In this document: one piece after another, positions 62,970 to 64,000 of the stretch
How the letters are laid out: every line of letters starts with the position of its first letter
How positions within the stretch are numbered: the first letter of the stretch is position 1
Source of the DNA: Plectrocnemia conspersa
Lineage: Eukaryota; Arthropoda; Insecta; Trichoptera; Polycentropodidae
Length of the DNA stretch: 64,000 bases
Direction: 5' to 3'
NCBI GenBank assembly: GCA_009617715.1
Contig: VTFK01000177.1
Span: 1 to 64,000, forward strand
Position numbers and translations under genes: made by a program
The notes under the pieces: model-generated
Databases searched by the model: none
What the model saw: only the letters and a program-made list of their open reading frames with translations
Told to the model about the DNA's origin: nothing

Positions 62970-64000
62970 GTACCTAATATTTTACATATATTTTTTATAA
63001 ATTATTCAAATTTTATATATTAAAAAAAAAATAATAAGAACAAATGAATTGTCTGAATATAATATAATTAAATATCCTTCCTTATTAAATATGTTTAAAG
63101 ATAATAAAATTAAAATGAAAAACATATATATAAAAGCTTAAAAACGTTTTCATTAAGTTTTCATTAAACATATCTAGTAAATATTTACTTTTATAATTTA
63201 AAAACAAATTCTAATGATGAATTTTTTAAGATGTCATAAAACATAGTTTTTTTTCCAAAAGCTGATTTATAGTGATTATCAGTATATATAAATATAAATT
63301 AATATAAAAACTATTTTTCACTAAATATTTATTCATAATTTCACAAAATTGTAATTATTTCTGTGTATCAAAAAAATTAAAAGAAATCCTTAATTTTTCT
63401 TTTGTGAGGCGAAATTTCAACTTTGTTCGGTGATGTACACTTATAGTACATGTTAAAATTATTAATTTTAATTTAAACAAAAAAAGATATTTTAAAAATT
63501 ATCACAAATAAATTATATTAGTTACAGTGTGAGCTCAAAGTCCAGAAATAGTAATATATGATATTATTCTTAAATTATTTATATATTATTTATTTAAGTA
63601 TTATTATGAAAAAAATATAGTAAAACAAATAAAGGATAGCTTATTAATTTTCTTATTAGTTTACTAATTTAATGGCAGGGTAATATTCTTTATTAATAGA
63701 TATGTCTATTGAGAATAAATCTAAAACAAAAAAAGTTGATATAAATGGCTCATAGCATTACCATATTTTTTACCAAATTTGAAAAAATTTTTCTAACAAA
63801 AATTTAAAAAAAAACTTGTGTTTTGGCAAAAAAATTATGGTTAATTTTTAAAAGTATTTTTTTTTCGTTTATATATGGTTTAATATAAATATAAATAAAA
63901 TTTATTTTGCACTTCTGATTTACATAAACCTATATTTATTTTAAAAAACTGGTGAAAAACTTTGTATTTACATAAACAAAGAGATTTTAAAAAAAGTTTT
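62970..64000. other. AT-rich end of window, no gene seen
   Basis: Low-complexity A/T with no supportable feature. Confidence 0.45.

Overview
This is strongly A+T-rich eukaryotic DNA, almost certainly from an arthropod and most likely an insect. The evidence is the set of non-LTR retrotransposons, short tRNA-headed SINE-like repeats, small foldback and hAT-type DNA elements, TTAGG-type motifs, and long AT stretches with only short open frames. I could not identify the species or order. There is no bacterial-type gene organisation, and no complete protein-coding host gene is recognisable. The window reads as intergenic or intronic sequence packed with decayed mobile elements.

Layout. 1-4056: two direct copies of the 3' part of a Jockey-type LINE, both with poly(A) tails and frameshifts. 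5212-6554: a hAT-like terminus, a SINE-like repeat and an ~0.9 kb DNA transposon with inverted ends and a remnant reading frame. 7862-8024: first of three foldback elements (others at 21951 and 57673). 12.95-14.33 kb: a 5'-truncated LINE with an open reverse-transcriptase frame, a 3' hairpin and an A/T-rich tail; decayed relatives lie at 43.0 and 61.2 kb, and remnants of other LINEs at 35.6, 45.6 (minus strand) and 47.1 kb. 18.3-18.6 kb: a GC-richer block with a perfect X-box and an NRF1-type palindrome, possibly a promoter. 19.2 kb: a 154-bp AT microsatellite. 24.3-26.8 and 32.0-33.1 kb: two blocks of one old AT-rich tandem repeat in opposite orientations.

The best candidate for a host gene is on the plus strand at 38.3-44.2 kb: a GC-richer leader, a 21-codon first coding exon (38566-38628, weak donor), a ~5.6 kb intron, and a possible 34-bp microexon (44202-44235). 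The start of that microexon is itself a donor-like sequence, so it may be a recursive splice point. The gene is not recognised.

From 47 kb to the end there are more SINE-like and foldback repeats, GC-richer islands of unknown role (48.2, 50.5, 52.4, 58.0, 61.6-62.3 kb), one ~31-bp minisatellite (62.9 kb) and long AT-rich stretches. The elements do not form a pathway. They record repeated invasion of the locus by LINEs, SINEs and DNA transposons of different ages. All calls are from reading the sequence; nothing was searched or aligned by software.
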